Under the pieces are notes generated by a model. It was not told where the DNA came from. It did not search any database and was given only the letters and a program-made list of their open reading frames with translations. From Allobacillus halotolerans (GTDB lineage Bacteria; Bacillota; Bacilli; Bacillales; Alkalibacillaceae): DNA of 64,000 nt. The stretch lies in assembly GCF_028743495.1 (NCBI RefSeq), contig NZ_CP117968.1. One strand, 5' to 3'. Positions 24,598 through 33,168 of this stretch are shown here, one piece after another. Every line of letters starts with the position of its first letter. Positions within the stretch are counted from its first letter, which is position 1. The position numbers and the translations under genes are program-made.

Positions 24598-24696
24598 GAT
24601 TGAGCCTCCTGGCGAGTGTGATTTCTACGCCTGGCCGCCAGCTCTTTAAAAAAGAACCGGCGTGCCCGCCAGGCTATCACACCCGCCCTCTCAATC
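24598..24696 (+). repeat. Long imperfect stem-loop between transposase and right IS end
   Basis: Nested complementary pairs: GATTGAG with CTCAATC, GTGTGAT with ATCACAC, and GCCTGGC with GCCAGGC. Together they form a stem of about 99 nt with bulges. Its GC content is far above that of the rest of the element. It begins 10 bp after the transposase stop. A role in termination, in protection from outside transcription or in transposition is possible. Confidence 0.7.
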
Positions 24697-24778
24697 CAAT
24701 CCAGATGTCAAAGATGAATAGGCTGTTTTACCCGTTGAAATCACTTGAGAGAATTTACACATAATAATGGACTTGACT

Positions 24779-24935
24779 CGACGAAGCACTCCAAACGCTC
24801 GACAAACAGCTCCAGCCGCTCGACAAAACGGTCCAACCGCTCGATGAAGCACTCCAAACGCTCGACAAACAGCTTCAGCCGCTCGACGAAGCGCTCCAGC
24901 CGCTCGACAAACGAGCTGAAGCACCCGACAAATTA
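24779..24935 (-). repeat. 21-bp tandem array F, right part of the array split by IS256 (8 units)
   Basis: Units continue array E with the same core (CTCGAC at about 24778, 24798, 24819, 24840, 24861, 24882 and 24903, and a CCCGAC variant at 24924). The last unit is decayed. Arrays E and F together would have had about 21 units between smpB and the GNAT gene before the insertion. Confidence 0.88.
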
Positions 24936-24970
24936 TTTAATAGACAATCAAACTAATTTTGTGTCAAGAT

Positions 24971-25891
24971 ATGGGTGGAATTAACGGAGATGTTGGCCGA
25001 AATAGGAGGTTTCCACACGGGATTGATACGATACATTTTAGACAGCTTGAATTAGGTGATCGGGAGAAGCTTGAGCAAATGGAAACGGGAATTGAAGACG
25101 ATTATGTCGTCCGTATTTTTGATCGTTTAATTGAGCATAAAGAACATAAGGTTTTTGGACTCTTTGCAGGTGATCAACTTGCATCGGTTGGTGGCTATAC
25201 CATTTTTGCCGATCAATACGCGATGCTCGGGAGGTTGCGGACGGATGTCCGATATCGTGGTGAAGGTTTGGCAACAAAATTGTTGGAACGCGTCATTCAA
25301 GAAATCGAAAAGTTAGATGGAGTCAATTGGGTTGGCGGTAATACCCAACGTCATAATTATTCAGGAATGAAGGTGTTGAATAAATTAGGGTTACCGCAAT
25401 TGATTGACCTGCACGCTTCGACCGTCGTTGATGATAAAAAACTGAATACTGAAACGGGTCCTTTGTGGAAAGAAATATCTGAACTCGATGAGAAAAAACG
25501 TTGGTTGAATCCACTATCCAAAGATCCAAAAACAATATTTCCGTATGAAAGCTATTATCCTTTTCCAGCAAGTCCGACGTTATTTAAAGATGAAATCATC
25601 AAGAATTGGATGATGTTTAAAAATGAAGCGGAAGATCGTTTCGTTATCGTAAAAGAAGATCAGAAAAAATATAAATACGCTCAAACCATTTATTTATGGG
25701 AAGATTTGTGGGAGCAGCCGGGATTATTGAAAACCATTTCCCATGCGAAACATCGACTTGCTCAACAAAGTGAAGAAGACATCTACATCCGCTTCGATTT
25801 AACAGACAATCAGCGAGCAGAAGTTCCAGATGAGGACGCTTTTACTTTTCAAGATCCGTGGGTACTGCACGGGAAATGGTTCGATCGATAA
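24971..25891 (+). CDS. GNAT-family N-acetyltransferase
   Basis: About 300 residues with an N-terminal GNAT fold. The acetyl-CoA loop is RTDVRYRGEGLATKLL (Q/RxxGxG/A type: RYRGEGLA), preceded by a beta-strand with SVGGYTIF. The C-terminal half, about 150 residues, is an unassigned domain with several tryptophans. The start is unclear: an AGGAGG at 25003 points to a start near 25022, where only an ATT codon is in frame. I give the nearest upstream ATG. The gene is not in the syntenic B. subtilis block, so it may be an acquisition. The substrate is unknown. Confidence 0.75.
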   Translation: MGGINGDVGRNRRFPHGIDTIHFRQLELGDREKLEQMETGIEDDYVVRIFDRLIEHKEHKVFGLFAGDQLASVGGYTIFADQYAMLGRLRTDVRYRGEGLATKLLERVIQEIEKLDGVNWVGGNTQRHNYSGMKVLNKLGLPQLIDLHASTVVDDKKLNTETGPLWKEISELDEKKRWLNPLSKDPKTIFPYESYYPFPASPTLFKDEIIKNWMMFKNEAEDRFVIVKEDQKKYKYAQTIYLWEDLWEQPGLLKTISHAKHRLAQQSEEDIYIRFDLTDNQRAEVPDEDAFTFQDPWVLHGKWFDR

Positions 25892-25895
25892 CCGA

Positions 25896-25937
25896 AAAAC
25901 TATCCTAACGTCAAAAGACGAAAGGATAGTTTTTTTA
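25896..25937. terminator. Bidirectional terminator between the GNAT gene and rnr
   Basis: AAACTATCCT pairs with AGGATAGTTT, with T runs on both strands. Confidence 0.8.
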
Positions 25938-25939
25938 GT

Positions 25940-28114
25940 TTATTTGATTTTTCGTGCGCTTCTTTTTCCTTTTGGTTTTGGTTTATCCATACCAACGATT
26001 TCAAAGTCAACAGCACGTTCATCGATGTTGGTGCTAATCACACGTACGCGAACTTCGTCTCCGATCCGGAAGATCTTACCCGTTCGCTCACCGATCATTG
26101 CTTGATGGCGGTCGTCATAGTGATAGTAATCATCTGTTAGATAACTAATATGCACAAGTCCTTCGACTGTATTTGGCAATTCCACGAACAATCCAAAGTT
26201 CGTCAAGGAGCTCACCAGACCATCAAATTCCTCACCGATTTTATCGGTCATATATTCTGCTTTCTTCAGGTCATTCGTTTCGCGTTCCGCATCGACAGCT
26301 CTTCTTTCGGCTGCAGATGTATGACGTGCGATATCTGGAAGTTTCTCTTTCCAATCGTCAATCGTTTGATCGCTTAAATCACCATGAATCAAATAGGTTC
26401 GAATCAAACGGTGGACAATCAAATCTGGATACCGTCGGATTGGCGAAGTAAAATGCGTATAAAATTCTGTTGCCAAGCCGAAGTGACCGACCGATTCTGG
26501 TGAATATTTCGCTTGTTGCATCGAGCGTAACATCAGTTTATTGACGACCATATCCTCTTTGCTTCCTTCAATCTCTTCTAACACTTGCTGAAGAGCTTTC
26601 GGATGGACATCATCACTCGTTCCTTTAACGACATAGCCTAAGTTTCCAATAAAATCGAAGAATCGCTGTAATTTCGATGCTTCAGGATCTTCGTGAATTC
26701 GGTGGATAAACGGTACATCCATCCAATGAAAATGCTCGGCAATCGTTTCATTCGCAGCCAACATAAACTCTTCGATTAACCGCTCTGCTACACCGCGCTC
26801 CAATATTTTAATATCTAATGGATGGCCTTGATCATCAACGACAATTCCAGCTTCCTTGAAATCAAAGTCAATTGCGCCGCGATTCATACGCTTTTTCCGT
26901 AAAATTTGAGCAAGCTCTTCCATCGCTTCAAACATTGGTACTAGACTTTCATATTTTTCACGCATGGTTGGCTCTTCACGACCTAATATGGAATTCACAG
27001 CTGAATATGTCATTCGTTCAGTCGTCTTAATGACCGCTTCAAAAATTTCATGATTCACTACTTGACCTTTTTGATCGATTTCCATTTCACAACCTAAAGT
27101 CAACCGGTCGACTTGTGGGTTCAAGGAACAAATTCCGTTGGACAGGCGGTGGGGAATCATTGGAATAACACGATCTGTTAAGTAAGAGCTTGTCCCACGC
27201 TCAAAAGCTTCTCGGTCGATCGGAGAGCCTTCCGTCACATAATAAGAGACGTCGGCAATATAGACTCCTAACAGAAAGTTTCCGTTTTCTAGTTTTTCAA
27301 CCCGAATCGCGTCATCCAAGTCTTTCGCGTCTGCTCCATCAATGGTTACAATTTGTTCATTACGTAAATCCCGGCGTCCTTCCATATCGGATTCATCAAT
27401 CGTTTCAGGAACTTCATTGGCATGTTCTAACGTATCTGCATCAAACTCTGCCTTGATGCCATGTTTATAAATGATCGAAAGAATATCAATGCCAGGGTCG
27501 TTCACATGACCGAGAATCTCAACAACTTCGCCTTCTGCACTCTTTTTATCTTTCGGAAACTCGGTAATCTTGACGATGACTTTATGTCCATCAGCAGCTC
27601 CGTTGTTGTTTCCTTCTTGGATAAAAATATCATTCGGAATACGTTTATCATCGGCAATCACAAAACCAAATCGCCCATTATCTTGATACGTACCGATCAC
27701 CTTATCATTGTTTCGCTCTAAAATTCGTAGAACGACACCTTCTGGACGATTTCCTTCGATTGAATCGACATTTACCCGAACGAGTACAAGATCACCGTTC
27801 ATTGCCGACATCAAATCGTGGCTATTGATGTAAACATCGTCTTTGTCCTCATCGTCTGGAATCAGAAAAGCAAATCCCTTCGCATGCATTTGAATCGTTC
27901 CGCGGACAAGATTCATTCTTTCCGCTAATCCATACCGGTTTTTCCGCGTACGGACAAGTTCGCCTTCTTCTTCCAACTCATTTAAGCGCTTCATTAACTC
28001 CATCAACTCTTCGCTCGATTCAGCCGAAAAAATCTCTTGAACTTCTTCGATAGACAGCGGGTGTGTGGCTTCCTCTTGAAAGTAATTCAGAAGGTCTTTT
28101 TTTAACTCACTCAT
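25940..28114 (-). CDS. rnr: Ribonuclease R
   Basis: 724-residue 3'-5' exoribonuclease. Order of domains: an N-terminal winged helix, cold-shock OB domains (GFAFLIPDDEDKDDVYI region: GFAFLIPDD), the RNB catalytic domain with TIDGADAKDLDDAI (the metal-binding aspartates) and a C-terminal S1 domain. It degrades structured RNA, including mRNA freed by trans-translation. Its linkage to smpB and ssrA fits that role. It is at the short end for the family because the basic C-terminal tail is reduced to about 15 residues. It is 19 bp downstream of the esterase gene. Confidence 0.95.
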   Translation of the reverse strand: MSELKKDLLNYFQEEATHPLSIEEVQEIFSAESSEELMELMKRLNELEEEGELVRTRKNRYGLAERMNLVRGTIQMHAKGFAFLIPDDEDKDDVYINSHDLMSAMNGDLVLVRVNVDSIEGNRPEGVVLRILERNNDKVIGTYQDNGRFGFVIADDKRIPNDIFIQEGNNNGAADGHKVIVKITEFPKDKKSAEGEVVEILGHVNDPGIDILSIIYKHGIKAEFDADTLEHANEVPETIDESDMEGRRDLRNEQIVTIDGADAKDLDDAIRVEKLENGNFLLGVYIADVSYYVTEGSPIDREAFERGTSSYLTDRVIPMIPHRLSNGICSLNPQVDRLTLGCEMEIDQKGQVVNHEIFEAVIKTTERMTYSAVNSILGREEPTMREKYESLVPMFEAMEELAQILRKKRMNRGAIDFDFKEAGIVVDDQGHPLDIKILERGVAERLIEEFMLAANETIAEHFHWMDVPFIHRIHEDPEASKLQRFFDFIGNLGYVVKGTSDDVHPKALQQVLEEIEGSKEDMVVNKLMLRSMQQAKYSPESVGHFGLATEFYTHFTSPIRRYPDLIVHRLIRTYLIHGDLSDQTIDDWKEKLPDIARHTSAAERRAVDAERETNDLKKAEYMTDKIGEEFDGLVSSLTNFGLFVELPNTVEGLVHISYLTDDYYHYDDRHQAMIGERTGKIFRIGDEVRVRVISTNIDERAVDFEIVGMDKPKPKGKRSARKIK

Positions 28115-28133
28115 CTACATTCACCTCTTTACC

Positions 28134-28880
28134 TTATGATTTCCAATCTAACTTCTCTAAAAACGCATAAACATCCTCATGTACCTGGTCTTTATAGTCA
28201 CTTAACGTGATCACATGGGGGGCTCCCTCATACCACTTGATGTCTTTTTCATCCGCTTGTACGTGTTCATATATATAATTTGCGCTGTCCGTATTGATTA
28301 ATTCATCATCTTCAGCTTGCAGCACAAGTGTTGGCGTATATATTTCATCAATATGGTCGTGAACCTCTTCGATCAGCTTACTTAACGAATCAAATGTTTC
28401 ATCAGATTGTTCGAATAACCGATCAATTTCTTCGTCGATCTGTTCTTCATCTTTTTGTTGCAGTTGCTTGTATTGTTTCGCAAATTGCTTAAATCCACCG
28501 GAAAGCTCTTTAATATTATCAAAAAACACCGGTGTACAAATGGGGATCGCTGCTTTTAACGGCTTCTGATAAGCAAGCTTTAAGGACAATACACCGCCAA
28601 GTGACAAGCCAGCAACAGCGATCTCATCGTAACCTAGCTCTTTCAGATGATTATATCCATCAAGGGCATCCTGCCACCATTGATCGGCTGTCGTACCAAC
28701 TAACTCCTCTGGCTCAACACCATGTCCTTCATAAATTGGTGCATGTGTTGTATAACCTTTTTTCTCTAAAAAACGTCCAAGCATCCGCACATCTGCTGAA
28801 TGTCCCGTAAATCCATGTAATAGTAAAACTGCTCGATCTCCTGCTTCGAATGTAAATGGTTCTGGTTTCTTGATCTGCAT
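28134..28880 (-). CDS. yvaK: Carboxylesterase (Est30/YvaK family)
   Basis: 248-residue alpha/beta hydrolase. The nucleophile elbow is GLSLGG with S93, the oxyanion-hole region is LLHGFTGHSAD, the acid is in QAEDDELIN and the histidine is in GAPHVITLS. It matches the Geobacillus Est30 / B. subtilis YvaK monoacyl esterases. It sits between secG and rnr, as in B. subtilis, probably in one operon. The natural substrate is unknown. Confidence 0.9.
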   Translation of the reverse strand: MQIKKPEPFTFEAGDRAVLLLHGFTGHSADVRMLGRFLEKKGYTTHAPIYEGHGVEPEELVGTTADQWWQDALDGYNHLKELGYDEIAVAGLSLGGVLSLKLAYQKPLKAAIPICTPVFFDNIKELSGGFKQFAKQYKQLQQKDEEQIDEEIDRLFEQSDETFDSLSKLIEEVHDHIDEIYTPTLVLQAEDDELINTDSANYIYEHVQADEKDIKWYEGAPHVITLSDYKDQVHEDVYAFLEKLDWKS

Positions 28881-29017
28881 CGTTTATTTCCTCCTTATTC
28901 AGGACATACCTAATCTTAAGATTCCCGAGTTGTCATTGAATTAATCATGGGTAAGTATTTTGAATGGTGAGTGATTCTTTCAGTGAGGTTAATTCGTGGT
29001 GAATGTTTTTAGTTCAT

Positions 29018-29047
29018 AAAAAAACAGCAAGCTTTGCACTCACTGTT
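29018..29047 (-). terminator. Terminator-like hairpin after secG
   Basis: Minus-strand stem AAACAG/CTGTTT with a T tail between secG and yvaK. It may attenuate rather than fully end transcription into yvaK-rnr. Confidence 0.6.
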
Positions 29048-29060
29048 TTGCCGTCATTTA

Positions 29061-29294
29061 TTAAGATACAATATAGCCTAACAAGAACGTGATGATCATG
29101 AAAGTAATCCCTAACACAACTGTCACACGGTGTAGAACGCCTTCTAAACCACGTGCTTTTTGCTTCCCGAATAACTGTTCAGCACCGCCAGTGATTACTC
29201 CAGATAATCCAGCGCTTTTTCCTGACTGAAGTAGAATGGTGATGATCAAACCGAGTGTATTAATGAAAAGCAATGTCACTAAGAAACCGTACAT
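29061..29294 (-). CDS. secG: Preprotein translocase subunit SecG
   Basis: 77-residue protein with two hydrophobic helices separated by the conserved loop LLQSGKSAGLSGVITGGAEQLFGK (key part GKSAGLSG). It is the accessory subunit of the SecYEG channel. It heads the secG-yvaK-rnr group, as in B. subtilis. Confidence 0.94.
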   Translation of the reverse strand: MYGFLVTLLFINTLGLIITILLQSGKSAGLSGVITGGAEQLFGKQKARGLEGVLHRVTVVLGITFMIITFLLGYIVS

Positions 29295-29389
29295 GTCTTT
29301 GACCTCCTATGCTTGCACACAAATCCATACAAATAATTTTACATAAACAAGCTGAATTTTGCAATACCCTTTATTGGCTTATAACTAAA

Positions 29390-29425
29390 GAAAAAACCTG
29401 AACGCTCATATGAAGCGCTCAGGCT
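29390..29425 (-). terminator. Terminator of the dicarboxylate/glutamate symporter gene
   Basis: Minus-strand stem CCTGAGCGCTTC/GAGCGTTCAGG followed by TTTTTTC. Confidence 0.85.
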
Positions 29426-29439
29426 ATAAGCAAGGCTTA

Positions 29440-30693
29440 TTAAGTTGTGGCAGGTGACTCTTCTTGTTCATGGGTTTCTTCTTCGATATCAGGTTCCGTT
29501 TCCGAAATGTATAATGCACAGGCTGCGTCACCCGTGATATTGACAGCTGTTCGCGCCATATCAAGCAAACGGTCGACCCCGAGAATCAACCCAATCGCTT
29601 CGACCGGAAGACCAACTTGCTGAAGAACCATCGCTAGCATGATCAATCCTACGCCAGGAACAGCAGCAGTACCAATGGACGCGAGAACGGCAATTAATAG
29701 CACGGTCAGTAGCTGTGTAAGCGTTAAGCTCTCTGCGTATACTTGTGCGATAAAGACGGTCGCGACCCCTTGCATGATTGCAGTACCATCCATATTAATC
29801 GTGGCTCCAAGTGGTTGAACGAAACTACTGACAGGTTCCTTTACCCCAAGTCGCTTCTGAGCTGTCGTCATCGATACCGGTAATGTCGCTCCACTACTCG
29901 CTGTACCAAATGCCACACTCATGGCAGGTGCGAAGTTTTTAATGAACCAAATCGGGCTTTTCTTCGCCATAAACTTCACGACGGAGCCGTAAGTTACGAC
30001 AAGATGAATCAAGAGAGAAGCAAGGACGACGAGGAAGTATGCAGCTAATGATTTAATAGCATCCCACCCTGCGCCTCCGACGGCTGAAGCGATCAGACCA
30101 AAGGCACCGAATGGAGCTGTGTACATGACAATATTGACAACGTACATCACTAAATCGAATGCTTGATCTAAAAACTTCTTAATCAGATCGGTTTTCTTAT
30201 TCAACGTCGCTAACCCAATACCTAACAGAACCGCAAAGAAGATAATTTGAAGCATTTCCCCATTTACCATCGCTGCGATTGGGTTTGTCGGGATAATATT
30301 CAGCAACGTATCGACGACGGATGGTGCTTCACTCGGCTCATAATCAACACCCGTTGTATCAATTAATCCTTTCTCACCAGGCTTGATGAGCAATGCTAAC
30401 GACATAGCAATGGTAATCGCAATTGCGGTTGATGTCAGGAAGAAAAGTATTGTTTTCCCGCCAATTCTACCGAGTTTTTTTGGATCACCCAGTGAAGCTG
30501 TCCCGATGACGAGTGATACGAAAACAATTGGTACAACTAACATTTGAATCAACCGTAGAAAGATTTCTCCTAGTGGAGTAAAGAAATACGTATCAATCGG
30601 TCCAAACGCACTAGGAGCAAACATATTTAAGCCTAAACCGATGGCAATACCTAAAAATAATGCAATAACAATCTTTTTTGTTAAATTTTGCAC
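29440..30693 (-). CDS. Dicarboxylate/amino acid:cation symporter (DAACS family)
   Basis: 417-residue GltP/GltT/DctP-type transporter with eight membrane segments and two re-entrant hairpins. It shows the serine-rich HP1 tip (FGTASSGATLPVSM), the NMDGTA motif in TM7 and the substrate-binding VDRLLDMARTAVNITGD in TM8. The last motif has the arginine typical of glutamate/aspartate or C4-dicarboxylate binding. The start is GTG, with AAGGAGGG upstream. The C-terminus is acidic. Array G and a cre-like site lie upstream. Confidence 0.9.
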   Translation of the reverse strand: MQNLTKKIVIALFLGIAIGLGLNMFAPSAFGPIDTYFFTPLGEIFLRLIQMLVVPIVFVSLVIGTASLGDPKKLGRIGGKTILFFLTSTAIAITIAMSLALLIKPGEKGLIDTTGVDYEPSEAPSVVDTLLNIIPTNPIAAMVNGEMLQIIFFAVLLGIGLATLNKKTDLIKKFLDQAFDLVMYVVNIVMYTAPFGAFGLIASAVGGAGWDAIKSLAAYFLVVLASLLIHLVVTYGSVVKFMAKKSPIWFIKNFAPAMSVAFGTASSGATLPVSMTTAQKRLGVKEPVSSFVQPLGATINMDGTAIMQGVATVFIAQVYAESLTLTQLLTVLLIAVLASIGTAAVPGVGLIMLAMVLQQVGLPVEAIGLILGVDRLLDMARTAVNITGDAACALYISETEPDIEEETHEQEESPATT

Positions 30694-30760
30694 CTTTTAT
30701 TTCCCTCCTTAACAATAGGTTATTAATAATTATGTGAAAATTTAGTTAATTATTATTTTT

Positions 30761-30778
30761 TGTGAAAGCGATTTCTTA
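30761..30778 (-). promoter_or_regulatory. Possible cre (CcpA) site upstream of the symporter
   Basis: TGAAAGCGATTTCT agrees with the cre consensus (TGWAANCGNTNWCA) except at the last position. It lies about 70 bp before the GTG start, where CcpA could repress a dicarboxylate or glutamate carrier. Single-site evidence only. Confidence 0.35.
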
Positions 30779-31315
30779 TTCGAGTGAAAAATACAGTTTT
30801 TTCAATAAAACAAACTCGCTAACTAAACACCGTTGCGTCGCTGATATATATGTTTCCGAATCACCATTTGACTGTTTATTTGTAACGTTAAAACGAACAG
30901 CTTTTTTGCACCGCTTATTGTACTCTCTCGCAGATCAATTAACCGGCTTAAAACAATAGATCGCACGTATCAACATAGACGAACCCAGTAGATTTTCAGC
31001 CTGCCACTGCTTCCTTTCCTACCGGGACTCTATTGATAAAAAAGAGTCGAACCCTGCTGAACGTATCGGTTATCTGTGATGGTCCTCCGATAACACCTGT
31101 TATATTTTACAGTGTCTTCTCCTATAATGAAAGAGAAATTTTTCCCAGCAATAAAAAAGTGACTGTGAAAAATTCATTCAAGTTGAGGCAGGTACTAACA
31201 TTCTAATTTAGTGTAGTGGAAAAACCGACTGGGAAGTATATTCCGCTAAGGTGCGGATCATCATGACGATGGGCGTATACTGAAGGTTTGCGGATATACA
31301 TAGTAGGATCGCGGT
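30779..31315. other. Long intergenic stretch before array G
   Basis: About 540 bp without a convincing gene. It holds a small hairpin (GACTCT/AGAGTC near 31025-31050) and otherwise nothing I can name. Short frames in it lack start signals. Confidence 0.5.
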
Positions 31316-31483
31316 TTAACACTGAAGATCCATAAATTAACACTGAAGCTTCGAAGATTAACACTGAAGATCTTCAAATTAACCCTGAAGATTCACAAAT
31401 TAACACTGAAGAACCGCAAATTAACACTGAAGCCTCGTGATTAAACACTGAAGACAGCATATTTAACACTGAAGCTCTAAGAA
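31316..31483 (-). repeat. 21-bp tandem array G (8 units, TTAACACTGAAG family)
   Basis: Units start at 31316, 31337, 31358, 31379, 31400, 31421, 31442 and 31463. The 12-base core TTAACACTGAAG is almost invariant and is followed by six variable bases and AAA. The array begins 25 bp beyond the eno terminator. Its core is unlike the other families, yet the period is identical. Confidence 0.88.
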
Positions 31484-31507
31484 TTCACATTAAAAAACGA
31501 TCCAGAC

Positions 31508-31554
31508 ACAAAAAAACCTTGATTAATGAGTATCTTTACTCACCAATCAAGGTT
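31508..31554 (-). terminator. Terminator of the glycolytic operon after eno
   Basis: Long minus-strand stem AACCTTGATTGGTGAGT/ACTCATTAATCAAGGTT, then TTTTTTT. Confidence 0.9.
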
Positions 31555-31618
31555 TCATCTTGTTCATCTTTTGCTTGGACAAATTTGTCCAGCCACAGTT
31601 CGTTTGCTCAGACGCACT

Positions 31619-32902
31619 TTATTTTAAGTTATAAAAAGCTGAGTCTCCAGCATAATATGCCGTTGCGCCGAGATAGTCCTCAATACGTAGTAATTGATTG
31701 TATTTCGCAACGCGGTCTGTTCGGGAAGGAGCACCCGTTTTGATTTGACCGGCGTTTGTCGCAACAGAAATGTCCGCGATCGTCGCATCCTCTGTTTCAC
31801 CTGAACGGTGTGAGATGACAGCTGTATAGCCTGCTTTTTTCGCCATTTCGATTGCTTCGAATGTTTCGGTCAATGTACCGATTTGGTTTACTTTGATCAA
31901 AATAGAGTTGGCGATTCCTTTTTCAATACCTTCTGCAAGCTTCCTCGTATTGGTGACGAAAAGGTCATCTCCGACAAGCTGTACACGGTCTCCAATTTTT
32001 TCAGTTAGTAATTTGAAGCCGTCCCAGTCGTTTTCATCCAAGCCGTCCTCGATCGAAACGATTGGGTATTTATTGACTAACTCTTCATACCAATCAACCA
32101 TTTCTTCAGCCGTTTTCGTGACGCCTTCACCTTTTAGTTCATACTTGCCGTCATTGTAAATTTCAGAAGCAGCAACGTCCATCGCAAGCTTGATGTCTGT
32201 TCCGATTTCATAGCCCGCTTCTTTGACCGCTTCAACGATTGTTTCCAATGCTTCTTCGTTAGATTTTAAGTTTGGTGCGAATCCACCTTCATCACCAACG
32301 GCTGTATTATAGCCTTTATTTTTCAAGACTTTCTTCAGTGCATGAAAGACTTCTGTGCCTGTACGCAATGCTTCTTTAAAGGTAGGAGCACTGACAGGCA
32401 TGATCATAAACTCTTGGATATCGACGTTATTGTCCGCATGCTCACCGCCATTTAAAATATTCATCATCGGTGTCGGTAAGGTTGTCGCTTGGAAACCGCC
32501 GAGATATTTGTATAACGGCTGGCCGAGGTAGTCTGCTGCTGCATGAGCTACGGCCATTGAAACACCTAAAATTGCGTTTGCGCCAAGTTTTCCTTTGTTT
32601 TCGCTTCCGTCAAGCTCAATCATGACTTGGTCAATATCGACTTGTTCGGTTACATCGAATCCGACGATTTCTGGTGCGATGACTTCATTGACGTTTTGAA
32701 CAGCTTGCTCAACGCCTTTACCAAGGTAGCGGTCTTTGTCACCGTCTCGTAATTCTACTGCTTCATGCTCACCGGTTGACGCACCACTTGGAACTAGTGC
32801 ACGGCCGTAACCACCGGACTCAGTCAATACTTCTACTTCTATTGTTGGATTACCACGTGAATCCAATACTTCTCTACCATAAACATCGATAATGTAAGGC
32901 AT
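31619..32902 (-). CDS. eno: Enolase
   Basis: 427 residues from MPYIIDVYG, with AAGGAGCGAG upstream. The longer frame to 32920 would cover that ribosome site. It converts 2-phosphoglycerate to phosphoenolpyruvate. Signatures are SGASTGEHEAVELRDGD, metal ligands in LAMDVAASE, SIEDGLDE and LVGDDLFVTN, and the catalytic ILIKVNQIGTLTE and SHRSGETED. It is the last gene of gapA-pgk-tpiA-gpmI-eno. A structured element lies between gpmI and eno. Confidence 0.97.
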   Translation of the reverse strand: MPYIIDVYGREVLDSRGNPTIEVEVLTESGGYGRALVPSGASTGEHEAVELRDGDKDRYLGKGVEQAVQNVNEVIAPEIVGFDVTEQVDIDQVMIELDGSENKGKLGANAILGVSMAVAHAAADYLGQPLYKYLGGFQATTLPTPMMNILNGGEHADNNVDIQEFMIMPVSAPTFKEALRTGTEVFHALKKVLKNKGYNTAVGDEGGFAPNLKSNEEALETIVEAVKEAGYEIGTDIKLAMDVAASEIYNDGKYELKGEGVTKTAEEMVDWYEELVNKYPIVSIEDGLDENDWDGFKLLTEKIGDRVQLVGDDLFVTNTRKLAEGIEKGIANSILIKVNQIGTLTETFEAIEMAKKAGYTAVISHRSGETEDATIADISVATNAGQIKTGAPSRTDRVAKYNQLLRIEDYLGATAYYAGDSAFYNLK

Positions 32903-32944
32903 GAAAACTCGCTCCTTCATGTTCTATTTATTTGTTAATTAGTG

Positions 32945-33135
32945 TAGGTCGCTTTCGGTGGACGCTTTTACCCAAAGGGCATAAGGGCGACATCTGCGAT
33001 AAATCGCAGTGTCTTCTATACCGCGGGCACAATCTGTGCTATTCCGAAGCCCTGGATGGGCTAGTGTCAGCGTTGGCCACAGGACGTGGCCGTTCTTAGC
33101 TGACCCGCTGGAGTCGCCACCTTCGCATCTAAAAT
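32945..33135. repeat. Structured intergenic element between gpmI and eno
   Basis: Starts GGTCGCTTTCGGTGGACGC and ends GGAGTCGCCACCTTCGC, so the outer ends pair as GGTGG/CCACC. The two MITE-like elements at 36725 and 60438 have the same ends and outer stem. The interior differs and is packed with hairpins: CTGCGAT/ATCGCAG, GCACA/TGTGC and GGCCAC/GTGGCC. It would be transcribed within the glycolytic mRNA. No target duplication was found, so it may be an old or structurally distinct relative. Confidence 0.55.
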
Positions 33136-33168
33136 ACAACTTACTGCTTCATTCATGCTCCAAAAAAG

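Larger units (their letters stand above)
23316..24778 (+). mobile_element. IS256-family insertion sequence inside the repeat array
   Basis: Length 1463 bp. The left end reads GATAAAGTCCATATAATTG. The right end, reverse complemented, reads AGTCAAGTCCATTATTATG, an imperfect terminal inverted repeat of the IS256 type. It holds one transposase gene and, downstream of it, a long GC-rich stem-loop. It is flanked by the 9-bp direct repeat CGACGAAGC. Confidence 0.85.

Noticed and set aside
23316..24778. IS256 end placement at the perfect AAGTCCAT match (23320 and 24774)
   Set aside because: This gives no target duplication. Extending to GATAAAGTCC matches the known IS256 end and yields a 9-bp duplication.
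31519..31743. Small plus-strand frame at the 3' end of eno
   Set aside because: Overlaps the eno terminator and coding region; no ribosome site.
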